Source of the DNA: Streptomyces sp. SolWspMP-5a-2
GTDB taxonomy: Bacteria; Actinomycetota; Actinomycetes; Streptomycetales; Streptomycetaceae
Direction: 5' to 3'
NCBI RefSeq assembly: GCF_900091845.1
Contig: NZ_FMCI01000141.1
Span: 1-55,108 of the forward strand
DNA length: 55,108 nt
A program made the position numbers and the translations under genes. How positions within the stretch are numbered: the first letter of the stretch is position 1; the number at the start of each line of letters is the position of its first letter. The notes under the pieces were generated by a model. The model made no database searches and had not been told where the DNA came from. It saw only the letters and a program-made list of their open reading frames with translations. Positions 25,444 through 33,913 of the stretch are shown here, piece after piece.

Positions 25444-26592
25444 TGGTTCACCCCGTGCAGGGACAGCAGGTTCCTCATCCGTTCCTCGGCCAGCTTCGGG
25501 TCGGGGAACAGTCCGAGGCCGTCGGCGAGTCGGTAGGCGTGCGCCAGGTGCGGCAGGGAGCGGGCCGCCTGGAGGCCGCCGACCATCGTGAAGTGGCTCT
25601 GGTGGCCCGCGAGCCAGGCCAGGAACACCACGCCGGTCTTGTAGAAGCGGGTCGGCGCCTGGAACAGGTGGCGGGACAACTCGACCGTGGGGTCCAGGAG
25701 TTCGCGGAATCCCCCGGTGTCCCCCGGTGTCCAGGACCCGGACCGCCTCGGCGGCGAGCGGGCCCAGCGGGTCGAAGATGCCGAGCAGGGCGTGGCTGAA
25801 GCCCTGTTCGTCGCCCGCGATCAGCTCGGGGTAGTGGAAGTCGTCGCCGGTGTAGCAGCGCACGCCCTGCGGCAGCCGTCGGCGCAGCTCCACCTCGCGC
25901 CGGGCGTCCAGGAGCGAGACCTTGATGCCGTCGACCTTGTCGGGGTGGGCGGCGATCACGTCGAGGAAGGTGTCCGTCGCGGTGTCGAGGTCGGCGGAGC
26001 CCCAGTAGCCCTCCAGGGCCGGGTCGAACATCGGGCCGAGCCAGTGCAGCACGACCGGTTCGGCCGCCTGGCGCAGCAGGTGCCCGTAGACCTCCAGGTA
26101 CTCCTCGGGGCCCGAGGCGGCGGCCGCCAGCGCCCTGGACGCCATCAGGACGGCCTGCGCGCCGGACTCCTCGACGAGCGCGAGCTGCTCCTCGTAGGCG
26201 GCGCGGACCTCGGCGAGGGTGCCCGCGGTGATCTGGTCGGTGCCGACCCCGCAGGCGATCCGGCCGCCGGACGCCTTCGCCTCGGCGGCGCTGCGGCGGA
26301 TCAGCTCGGCCGCGGTCGGCCAGTCGAGGCCCATGCCGCGCTGGGCGGTGTCCATGGCCTCGGCGACCCCGAGGCCGTGCGACCACAGGTGGCGGCGGAA
26401 GGCGAGGGTGGCGTCCCAGTCGACGGCGGCCGGTCCGTCCGGGGTGGTGTCGGCGAGGGGGTCGGCGACGACATGGGCCGCCGAGAAGACCGTACGGGAG
26501 GTGAAGGGGGCGCCCGGGGTGAGGGCGCGCGGCTCGGCGCGGGGCTCGTAGGCCCGCAACCCGCGGTCGGGGTAAGGGAGTCGGAGGGTCAC
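25440..26592 (-). pseudogene. Dihydrodipicolinate synthase family protein, frameshifted by a 10-bp duplication
   Basis: The N-terminal 290 or so codons read as a DapA-like TIM barrel, with lysine in VDGIKVSLLD where the Schiff-base lysine is expected. The frame then breaks at 25711-25730, where CCCCCGGTGT (plus strand) is repeated exactly twice in tandem. Removing one 10-bp copy restores the frame: DTGG joins FRELLDPTVEL and continues to the normal C-terminus ending at 25440, giving 380 residues with the usual GTGA overlap to the next gene. Everything else about the gene, including the coupled start GTG at 26592, looks intact, so this is a very recent mutation, a phase-variable site or an assembly error. 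Confidence 0.85.
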
Positions 26593-27740
26593 AGCGTGAT
26601 CTCCGGGACGTCGAACCGGCGGCCCTCGGCGGACGACTTCAGCCCCAGCTCGGCGAGTTGGACGCCGCGGGCACCGGCGAGCAGGTCCCAGCGGTAGGGC
26701 GCGTCGGCGTACACGTGGCGCAGGAACAGCTCCCACTGCGCCTTGAAGCCGTTGTCGAACTCCTCGTTGTCCGGGACCTCCTGCCACTGGTCGCGGAAGG
26801 AGTAGGTGGCCGGGATGTCGGGGTTCCAGACCGGCTTGGGGGTCGTACCGCGGTGCTGGACACGGCAGTTGCGCAGTCCGGCGACGGCGGAGCCCTCGGT
26901 GCCGTCGACCTGGAACTCGACGAGTTCGTCGCGGTTGACCCGCACCGCCCAGGAGGAGTTGATCTGCGCGACGGCGCCGCCGTCGAGTTCGAAGATGCCG
27001 TAGGCGGCGTCGTCGGCGGTGGCGTCGTAGGGCTTGTCCTGCTCGTCCCAGCGCTGCGTGATGTGCGTGGTGGCGATCGCCTGGACGGACCTCACCCGGC
27101 CGAACAGCTCGTGCAGCACGTACTCCCAGTGCGGGAACATGTCGACGACGATGCCGCCGCCGTCCTCCGCGCGGTAGTTCCAGGACGGGCGCTGGGCCTC
27201 CTGCCAGTCGCCCTCGAAGACCCAGTAGCCGAACTCGCCGCGCACGGAGAGGATCCGTCCGAAGAAGCCGCCGTCGACGAGGCGCTTGAGCTTGAGCAGG
27301 CCCGGCAGGAACAGCTTGTCCTGGACGACGCCGTGCTTGATGCCGGCCGCGTCGGCGAGCCGGGCCAGTTCCAGGGCGCCGTCGAGACCGGTGGCGGTCG
27401 GCTTCTCGGTGTAGAGGTGCTTGCCCGCGGCGATCGCCTTGGTGAGCGCTTCCTGCCGGGCGGAGGTGACCTGGGCGTCGAAGTAGATGTCGACGGACGG
27501 GTCGGCGAGGACCGCGTCCAGGTCGGTGGAGACGTGCTCGATGCCGTGCCGTTCGGCGAGCGCGCGCAGGGCGTGCTCGCGGCGGCCGACCAGGATCGGT
27601 TCCGGCCACAGCACGGTGCCGTCGCCGAGGTCGAGGCCGCCCTGTTCGCGGATGGCCAGGATGGAACGGACCAGGTGCTGGCGGTAGCCCATGCGTCCGG
27701 TCACGCCGTTCATGGCGATACGCACCGTCTTGCGTGTCAC
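26589..27740 (-). CDS. Gfo/Idh/MocA family oxidoreductase
   Basis: A 383-residue NAD(P)-dependent dehydrogenase for sugars or inositols. The N-terminal Rossmann motif is seen in MNGVTGRMGYRQHLVRS, the catalytic EKP in LYTEKPTATG, and the C-terminal domain has the characteristic EDGGGIVVDMFPHW. GTG at 27740 is chosen for GAAGGGA upstream; an in-frame ATG at 27767 adds nine residues. It is the first gene of the operon and overlaps the DHDPS-family gene (GTGA). Divergent from a LacI regulator, with a LacI-type palindrome about 80 bp upstream. Confidence 0.9.
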   Translation of the reverse strand: MTRKTVRIAMNGVTGRMGYRQHLVRSILAIREQGGLDLGDGTVLWPEPILVGRREHALRALAERHGIEHVSTDLDAVLADPSVDIYFDAQVTSARQEALTKAIAAGKHLYTEKPTATGLDGALELARLADAAGIKHGVVQDKLFLPGLLKLKRLVDGGFFGRILSVRGEFGYWVFEGDWQEAQRPSWNYRAEDGGGIVVDMFPHWEYVLHELFGRVRSVQAIATTHITQRWDEQDKPYDATADDAAYGIFELDGGAVAQINSSWAVRVNRDELVEFQVDGTEGSAVAGLRNCRVQHRGTTPKPVWNPDIPATYSFRDQWQEVPDNEEFDNGFKAQWELFLRHVYADAPYRWDLLAGARGVQLAELGLKSSAEGRRFDVPEITL

Positions 27741-27816
27741 GTCATTCCCTTCGCAGGTGTCGTACACAGCGTCGTCCGCGGTGTGCGTGCCGCGTACGCC
27801 CTCCTGATGAGCGACT

Positions 27817-27834
27817 CAGCAAGCGCTTTCTATG
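27817..27834. promoter_or_regulatory. LacI-type operator in the divergent sugar-operon promoter region
   Basis: Contains AAGCGCTT (27821-27828) within CAGCAAGCGCTTTCTA, the core of many LacI/CcpA-type sites. It lies 77-94 bp upstream of the oxidoreductase start. The remaining 27835-28214 is very GC-rich with no gene. Confidence 0.6.
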
Positions 27835-28214
27835 TAAGGAGAAGCTAGCCTCTGAACCATGGTCCGGACAAGACCGTGACCGCTTCGAGTTGTTCGAGGG
27901 TACGAACGGGTGGGCGCCGGGGCCGTAAGGTCTGCTCCGGACGGCGGACCCGGGGAACGGGGGCGCGGCGCCTCCCGGGGGACCAGGCGCGGCCACTCGC
28001 GGGTGCGGGGAGCGCGTCACCCCGGGAACCACCGGGCGCCGGTGGCCCGTCCCCGACGTCGGACGGGCGGACGCGCGGGCCCGCGGCGCACGGCGTCGGG
28101 CCGTACGGGCGGCGCGCGGGCGGACGGACGCGAGGGCGGACGGGCCGGGCAGGCCCACGACGAGCAGGGGCACAACGAGGTGCTACGACAGATGCGCGAC
28201 CGGAGGACGACGAG

Positions 28215-29261
28215 ATGACGGTGACCCTGGCGGACGTGGCGGCCCGCGCGCAGGTCTCCCCCGCGACGGTGTCGCGCGTGCTGAACGGGAACTACCCGGT
28301 GGCCGCGTCCACCCGGGAGCGGGTGCTGAAGGCCGTCGACGACCTGGACTACGTCCTCAACGGCCCGGCGAGCGCGCTGGCCGCGGCCACCTCGGACCTG
28401 GTCGGCATCCTGGTCAACGACATCGCCGACCCGTTCTTCGGGATCATGGCGAGTGCGATCCAGTCCGAGATCGGCGGACCCGGCGGCCGGGCGGGCGGCG
28501 AACGGCTCGCGGTGACCTGCAACACCGGGGGCTCCCCGGAACGCGAACTGACCTATCTGACGCTGCTTCAGCGGCAGCGGGCCGCGGCCGTGGTGCTGAC
28601 CGGCGGCGCGGTCGAGAACGAACCCCATCTGGCGGCCGTGGCGGCCAAGTTGCGCAGGCTGTCGGAGGCCGGGACGCGGGTGGTGCTGTGCGGTCGGCCG
28701 CCCGCCCCCGACACCGGCGCGATCGCGCTGACCTTCGACAACCGGGGCGGTGGCCAGCGGCTCACCGAGCACCTGATCGGGCTCGGCCACCGGCGGCTCG
28801 GCTACCTCGCGGGTCCCGAGGAGCGGACCACGACCCGCCACCGCCTGGAGGGCCACCGCGCCGCGCTGAAGGCGGCCGGGATCGCGGAGGACCCGCGCTG
28901 GACCGTGCACGGACGGTACGACCGGCAGGCCGGGTACGAGGCCACGCTGGAGCTGCTGCGCCGCGACCCGACGCTCACGGCGGTCGTCGCCGCGAACGAC
29001 TCGGTGGCACTGGGCGCCTGCGCCGCGCTGCGGGAGTCGGGGCTGCGCATCCCGGACGACGTCTCGGTGGCGGGCTTCGACGACCTCCCGTTCAGCGTCG
29101 ACGCGGTGCCCGCGCTGACGACGGTCAGGCTCCCGCTCGCGGAGGCGGGCGCCCGCGCGGGCCGCATCGCGATGGGCCGCGAGGAGGCACCGCCCGGGGG
29201 GATCGCCACGGTGCGGGGGGAGTTGATGGTCCGGGGGTCCACGGGGGTGCCGCGGGGGTGA
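28215..29261 (+). CDS. LacI family transcriptional regulator
   Basis: A 348-residue repressor. The helix-turn-helix VTLADVAARAQVSPATVSRVLNG occupies residues 2-24, and the effector domain has NDIADPFFGIMASAIQ, GHRRLGYLAGP and VAANDSVALGA. CGGAGGACGACGAG precedes the ATG. Probable repressor of the divergent oxidoreductase operon by orientation and the operator between them. The inducer is unknown. Confidence 0.9.
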   Translation: MTVTLADVAARAQVSPATVSRVLNGNYPVAASTRERVLKAVDDLDYVLNGPASALAAATSDLVGILVNDIADPFFGIMASAIQSEIGGPGGRAGGERLAVTCNTGGSPERELTYLTLLQRQRAAAVVLTGGAVENEPHLAAVAAKLRRLSEAGTRVVLCGRPPAPDTGAIALTFDNRGGGQRLTEHLIGLGHRRLGYLAGPEERTTTRHRLEGHRAALKAAGIAEDPRWTVHGRYDRQAGYEATLELLRRDPTLTAVVAANDSVALGACAALRESGLRIPDDVSVAGFDDLPFSVDAVPALTTVRLPLAEAGARAGRIAMGREEAPPGGIATVRGELMVRGSTGVPRG

Positions 29262-29429
29262 GGGCGGTGCCGGTGCCTGCCCGGCGCGTCGGGGACGGCA
29301 CCGTCGCGGCGGTCGTGAGCCGGGGCAGGGTCGGCGGGGGCTGTCCTCGGACGGTGATCGGCGCGCGGCCCGCGAGCCGTAGCCCGGGGGGTGGGGGGAT
29401 CGGGGCGGGTGGCCCGGCACCCCTCCGGT

Positions 29430-29735
29430 GAGTATCCCGGCGGTGGCGACGAGCGTCTGCCGGGCGGGGGCGGGGTCGTGCGCGTCGTGAGCCGGGCAGC
29501 GCGGTGACGAGACGGGCAGTGGCGACGGACGTCGTCCGGGCGGCGCCGTGGTCGTACGGGCCCTGAACCGGGCAGCGCGGTGACGAGCCGGGCGGTGGCG
29601 ACGGACGTCAGCCGGGCGGGACCGTCGTCGTGCGGGCCCTGAACCGGGCAGCGCGGTGACGGGACGGGCGGTGGCGACGGACATCAGCCGGGCGGCGCCG
29701 AGGTCGTACGAGTCCCCGAACCGCGCAAGGCGGAC
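29430..29735. repeat. 76-bp minisatellite, about four copies
   Basis: Units 29430-29508, 29509-29584, 29585-29660 and 29661 to about 29735, the middle two being 76 bp and highly similar; three units end in GGGCAGCGCGGTGAC. The first and fourth are more diverged. No convincing coding frame; 29262-29429 also holds no gene. Confidence 0.85.
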
Positions 29736-29820
29736 GCCGGGGTCGGGCCGCCCGGAGCAGCCGGAAGCCGATCGGCGCTGGGCGGGGGGCCGCCGGGCCG
29801 ATCGGCTGGTGCTGGGGTGG

Positions 29821-29930
29821 GCGTCAGGCCGGGGAGTCCGGGGACGTCGCCCGGGTCGGCGTCAGGTCGGGAACGTCGCCGGGGGCGTCAGGTTCGCGAA
29901 CGTCCGCCGTGTGGGCGTCAGTTCGTGGGT
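29821..29930. repeat. Short degenerate GGCGTCAGG repeats next to the CPBP gene stop
   Basis: GCGTCAGG(C/T) followed by a GGGA/GAACGTC element recurs at about 29822, 29860, 29886 and 29914 with 26-38 bp spacing. The last copy covers the CPBP protease stop codon (29918). Confidence 0.55.
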
Positions 29931-30829
29931 GTGGTCTTCCCGCGGGGCCTCAGCAGGCCCGCTCGGGCCGCCCTGCGCAGGTAGATCCAGGTCGGGATCG
30001 AGCAGATCAGGATCGCCACGAAGCTCGACTCCGGGCCGAAGGTGCCGCCGGTCAGGGCGTCGGGGCCGGACAGGATGCCGTGGACCAGGCCCGTCGGGGC
30101 GTCGTCGTTGCCGGAGACCGTGGTGCCGAACAGACCGCTCTCCGCGAAGTTCCAGCCGAAGTGGATGCCGATCGGCAGCCACAGCGAGCGGGTCGCCGCG
30201 TAGACCGCGCCCAGCATCAGGCCGCCCTCCACCGCGATGGCCAGCGCGCCCCACACCGTGGCACCGGGGTTGAGCAGGTGCAGGCCGCCGAAGAGGAGCG
30301 CGGAGATCGTCAACGCGCCCCGGGTGCCCGTGAGTTCCTCCAGGGCGCCGAAGACCACGCCGCGGAAGAGGAGTTCCTCGGTGACGGCGACGCCCGCCAT
30401 GATGCCGAGCAGCGTCAGCATGCCGCCCACGGAGACCCCGCCCTCGGTCCGGTAGCCGCCGAACAGGACGATCGCCGCGAGCGTCGCCGTGAAGAGGCCG
30501 AGGCCCACGACCGTCCCGGTGCGCAGGGAGCGGACGGCTCCCCCGGGGGCCAGCTCGGTCACCGGGCGCCCGTCGAGGCGGCGTACGACCGCCGCGTAGA
30601 CGCCCGCGCCGCCCAGCGCGATCAGGGCGCCCGCCAGCAGCGACAGCACCGGGTTCGATCCGGCGACCACCCGGATGCCGGCCGCGACCGCGAGCACCAC
30701 GGCGATGATCACCACCGGCGCGCCCAGCCGCACCCACCGCGGGTACTCCCGGGCCGGGGCCTCGACCGGGGTCTGCGCGAACAGACCCTCGTAGCGGATC
30801 CTCAGCGACTGCGCGCTCCCGAGCGACAT
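29918..30829 (-). CDS. CPBP family intramembrane glutamic endopeptidase
   Basis: A 303-residue polytopic protein. The CAAX/CPBP motifs are EELLFRG (catalytic glutamates), LLFGGLHLL and GIHFGWNFAESG, in the usual order in the last two-thirds. About eight hydrophobic segments. ATG at 30829 is preceded by GGAGGAGAC. CPBP proteases process prenylated proteins or bacteriocin-like peptides, or act in immunity; there is no peptide partner adjacent here. The 3' end is embedded in short repeats. Confidence 0.88.
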   Translation of the reverse strand: MSLGSAQSLRIRYEGLFAQTPVEAPAREYPRWVRLGAPVVIIAVVLAVAAGIRVVAGSNPVLSLLAGALIALGGAGVYAAVVRRLDGRPVTELAPGGAVRSLRTGTVVGLGLFTATLAAIVLFGGYRTEGGVSVGGMLTLLGIMAGVAVTEELLFRGVVFGALEELTGTRGALTISALLFGGLHLLNPGATVWGALAIAVEGGLMLGAVYAATRSLWLPIGIHFGWNFAESGLFGTTVSGNDDAPTGLVHGILSGPDALTGGTFGPESSFVAILICSIPTWIYLRRAARAGLLRPRGKTTPTN

Positions 30830-31043
30830 GACCTGTCTCCTCCATGACTCCCGCAGCGCCGGTCCTTCCGTGCCCCGCTTCGACACGAGGAACGCTATGA
30901 GCGGCGGGGGGTCCCGGACGTCGCCCCGGGGTGGACACCGGGAGTAGCTCTCCCGGGGGACACGGGTGGGAGGAGGGCCCTGTCCCACGGTGCCCCTCTG
31001 CCCGGCGCCTTGTCCCCCCGGTGCCCCTGGCACCGGAGTCCCC

Positions 31044-31721
31044 TCACTCCCCCGTCGGCACCAGGCCGAGCCGGTGGGCCAGGACCACCGCCTGGACGCG
31101 GTCGCGCAGGTCGAGTTTGGTGAGGATGCGGGAGACGTACGTCTTCACCGTCTCGCGGCTGATCACCAGCCGCTCCGCGATCTCCCCGTTCGACAGGCCC
31201 TCGGCGATGAGCTTCAGGACCTCCGTCTCGCGCGGCGCGAGGACCGACAGCGCCTCGGGGACGGCGGGCCGCCGCGCGTCGGGGCGGATGCGGTCGGCGA
31301 AGCGGCCCACCAGCCGCCGGGTGACGGCGGGCGCGAGCAGCGACTCCCCCGCGGCCACCGTGCGGATGCCCGCGACGAGTTCACGCGGCGGCGCGTCCTT
31401 GAGCAGGAACCCGGACGCCCCCGCGCGCAGCGCCTCGTACACGTACGCGTCGAGGTTGAACGTCGTGACGACGAGGATCTTCACCGGTTCGCCGGCGTCC
31501 GGTCCGGCCAGCAGCCGGGTCGCCTCGATGCCGTCGAGCCGGGGCATCCTGATGTCCATCACGACGACGTCCGGGCGCAGTGCGCGGGCCGCCTCCACCG
31601 CCGCGACACCGTCGGCCGCCTCCCCGACGACCTCCAGGTCCGGCTGTGCGGAGAAGATGGTGACGTACCCGGTGCGGACGAGTTCCTGGTCCTCGCAGAC
31701 CAGCACCCTGATCGGTGTCAC
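31044..31721 (-). CDS. NarL/FixJ-type response regulator
   Basis: A 225-residue two-component regulator. The receiver domain has acidic residues CEDQ near the start, phosphoacceptor D56 in VVVMDIRMP and K in FLLKDAPP; the C-terminal LuxR helix-turn-helix is LSVLAPRETEVLKLIAEGLSNGEIA to VKTYVSRIL. GTG at 31721 overlaps the kinase stop (GTGA), so the pair is coupled. The target is unknown; possible targets are neighbouring envelope genes. Confidence 0.93.
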   Translation of the reverse strand: MTPIRVLVCEDQELVRTGYVTIFSAQPDLEVVGEAADGVAAVEAARALRPDVVVMDIRMPRLDGIEATRLLAGPDAGEPVKILVVTTFNLDAYVYEALRAGASGFLLKDAPPRELVAGIRTVAAGESLLAPAVTRRLVGRFADRIRPDARRPAVPEALSVLAPRETEVLKLIAEGLSNGEIAERLVISRETVKTYVSRILTKLDLRDRVQAVVLAHRLGLVPTGE

Positions 31722-33079
31722 GCCCCGCCTCCCGCCGGGATGCGGGCCAGCACCGCGAAGCCGCCGTCCGGCGCGGCTCCGGTCCGCAACTCGCCGCCGA
31801 CCACGCCGACCCGCTCCCGCAGTCCGGCGAGGCCGTGCCCGCCGCCGCGCACGAACGTCCCGCGGGGCACGGGCACCGCGCCCTCCGCGGGGGCCGGTTC
31901 CGTCGTCACCTCTACCTCGATCTCCTCGTCCCCGTACCGGACCCGCACGTGCGTGGGGTGGCCGGGGGCGTGCTTCAGCGCGTTGGTCAGGGACTCCTGG
32001 ACCACCCGGTACGCGGCGAGTTCCACGGCCGACGCCATCGCCCGGCGCTCCCCGTGCTCGGTCAGCCGCACCGGCTGGCCCGCCGCCCTGGTGTGCTCGA
32101 CGAGGTCGCCCAGGGTGCCGTGCGACGGGGCGGGCGCGCGGTCGTCGCCGTCCGCCCCGGCGCCGGACGCGTTCAGCACGCCGAGCAGGTGCTTGAGGTC
32201 GGTCAGGGCCCTGCGTCCCGAGTCGCTGATCGCCTCCAGGCCGGTGGCGACCCGGTCGGGGGCGTCGGCGAGCACGAACTGGGCCGCGTCCGCCTGGACC
32301 ACCATCGCGGTGACGTGGTGGGTGACCACGTCGTGCAACTCCGCCGCGATGCGCGCCCGTTCGCGGGCCATGGCGGCCTCGGCGGCGGCCTTCCGCCGCT
32401 CCTCCTCCGCGATCCGCCAGGACCGCACCGCCCGGCCGACGCCCCAACAGGCCACCTGGACCAGGTAGATGAGGACGAAGTCGGAGAAGTCCTGCGGTGT
32501 GCCGCGCCGGTGCAGGCCGATCGCGAACAGCACGTAGAGCGCGGTGGCGACGGCGGCCCCGACGGCCAGGCGGACACCGTCCCCACGGGGCCGCGCCGGG
32601 ACGTTCCCCTCGGCTCCCGCTCCCGTTCCCGTACGCGTACCCGTCGTCGTCCCGGTCCCTGCCGGTGGCCCCGGCCCCGGCTTCTCCGTCGTCCCGCGCG
32701 GGGATCGGCCGCCCGGTCCGTGCGCGCCCACCCCGTACAGGGCGATGTACAGGCCCACGCTCGCGAACGTCTGCGGATATCCCGCCAGTTCGTGGAGGGC
32801 GAACGCCGTCGCGACCACGGCGAGGCAGAGGCCGGGCCAGCGCCTCCGTACCGCCAGCGGCAGCCAGAGCGCGGCGGTCAGCAGGACGCCGGGCAGGTCG
32901 TAGGGGCGGGTCGGCAGATCGCCGAACTCCGCGCCGACGGGGGCCATGACGGGCGCGAACACCACCGGGGCGAGCAGCGCGGCGAGGACGCCGTCGCGCG
33001 TGCCGACCCCGAGAGCGGCCCATCGCGCGCGGCCGATCCGCTCAACGCGCAGCACAGGTGAAACGGTCCTCTCGAACAC
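31718..33079 (-). CDS. Two-component sensor histidine kinase (HisKA_3)
   Basis: A 453-residue kinase. The N-terminal half has four to six membrane helices (about 25-200) interrupted by a low-complexity T/G/R-rich loop (about 130-165). The dimerisation and phosphoacceptor motif is AAELHDVVTHHVTAMV (H249), and the C-terminal ATPase domain contains GGGHGLAGLRERV. GTG at 33079 lacks a clear ribosome-binding site, so the start is uncertain. First gene of the kinase-regulator pair. Confidence 0.9.
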   Translation of the reverse strand: MFERTVSPVLRVERIGRARWAALGVGTRDGVLAALLAPVVFAPVMAPVGAEFGDLPTRPYDLPGVLLTAALWLPLAVRRRWPGLCLAVVATAFALHELAGYPQTFASVGLYIALYGVGAHGPGGRSPRGTTEKPGPGPPAGTGTTTGTRTGTGAGAEGNVPARPRGDGVRLAVGAAVATALYVLFAIGLHRRGTPQDFSDFVLIYLVQVACWGVGRAVRSWRIAEEERRKAAAEAAMARERARIAAELHDVVTHHVTAMVVQADAAQFVLADAPDRVATGLEAISDSGRRALTDLKHLLGVLNASGAGADGDDRAPAPSHGTLGDLVEHTRAAGQPVRLTEHGERRAMASAVELAAYRVVQESLTNALKHAPGHPTHVRVRYGDEEIEVEVTTEPAPAEGAVPVPRGTFVRGGGHGLAGLRERVGVVGGELRTGAAPDGGFAVLARIPAGGGA

Positions 33080-33103
33080 GGGGGCGAGCTTAGCCGCAGG
33101 CGC

Positions 33104-33859
33104 TCACGCCGACGGCAGGTTGCGGCGGTAGCGGCCGGGGGTCTGCCCCACCAGCGCGGTGAAGCTGTTGATGAACGTGCTGGGGTTGGACCAGCCGCAG
33201 GCGTGCGCGGTCTCCAGCACCCCGGCGCCCTCCGTGAGCATCACCAGGGCGTGGTGCACCCGGAGTTGGGTCCGCCACCGGGTGAAGCCGGTGCCCATCT
33301 GTTCGCGGAAGAGACGGCTGAGGGTCCGTTCGCCGACCCCGATGACGTGGCCCAGTTCGCCGAGGGTGGCCGTGGTCGCCGGGTCCCGCTCCATGATCCG
33401 GGCCAGCTCGCGCAGCCGGGGGTCCTGCGGCTCGGGCAGGTGCAGCGGCTCCTCGGGCGCCGGTCCGAGTTCGTCCACGACGACATGGCGCAGCCGGTCC
33501 CGCGCCTCCCGGGAGCGCGGGGCCGGGTCCGGGCCGGTGAGCGCGAGCAGCGCCTCGCGGGCGAGCGGGGTCGTGGACAGGACGGCGGGCCGGTCGGGGA
33601 GCTGGCGGGCGAGCGACGCGGTGACGAAGACGATCCGCATGTCGGTGCGGCCGTGCGCCCGGTGCGAGTGGTCGTGCCGGGCGGGGATCCACGCGGTGCG
33701 GTTGGCGGGGATGATCCAGGTCTGTCCGGAGGCGGACGCGGAGAGCACCCCGCGCGCCGGATAGATCAGGTGGCCCTGGCTGTGCTGGTGGACCGGGGTG
33801 CGCTCACGGTGCCCCAGGTCGTGGGTCTGCTCCCCCGCCGGGTGGCGGACTATCGTCAT
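33104..33859 (-). CDS. AraC family transcriptional regulator (cupin sensor)
   Basis: A 251-residue regulator with an N-terminal cupin-like domain (HQHSQGHLIYPARGVL) and a C-terminal AraC double helix-turn-helix (LGELGHVIGVGERTLSRLFREQMG and ACGWSNPSTFINSF). It is divergent from an MFS transporter with only 54 bp between starts, so it most likely controls that exporter. The intergenic CTGATCAG (about 33861) is a possible site. Confidence 0.9.
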   Translation of the reverse strand: MTIVRHPAGEQTHDLGHRERTPVHQHSQGHLIYPARGVLSASASGQTWIIPANRTAWIPARHDHSHRAHGRTDMRIVFVTASLARQLPDRPAVLSTTPLAREALLALTGPDPAPRSREARDRLRHVVVDELGPAPEEPLHLPEPQDPRLRELARIMERDPATTATLGELGHVIGVGERTLSRLFREQMGTGFTRWRTQLRVHHALVMLTEGAGVLETAHACGWSNPSTFINSFTALVGQTPGRYRRNLPSA

Positions 33860-33913
33860 AACTGATCAGAATAACGGTCGACTGCGGGGCGGGCCCGCGG
33901 GTGGACTGGTCCC

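Noticed and set aside
24607..27609. 1000-codon minus-strand open frame spanning three genes
   Set aside because: It arises because the 10-bp duplication shifts frames and GC-rich DNA lacks stops; the real genes are the three described.
29430..29735. CRISPR array
   Set aside because: The 76-bp units are contiguous with no spacers and no cas genes nearby.
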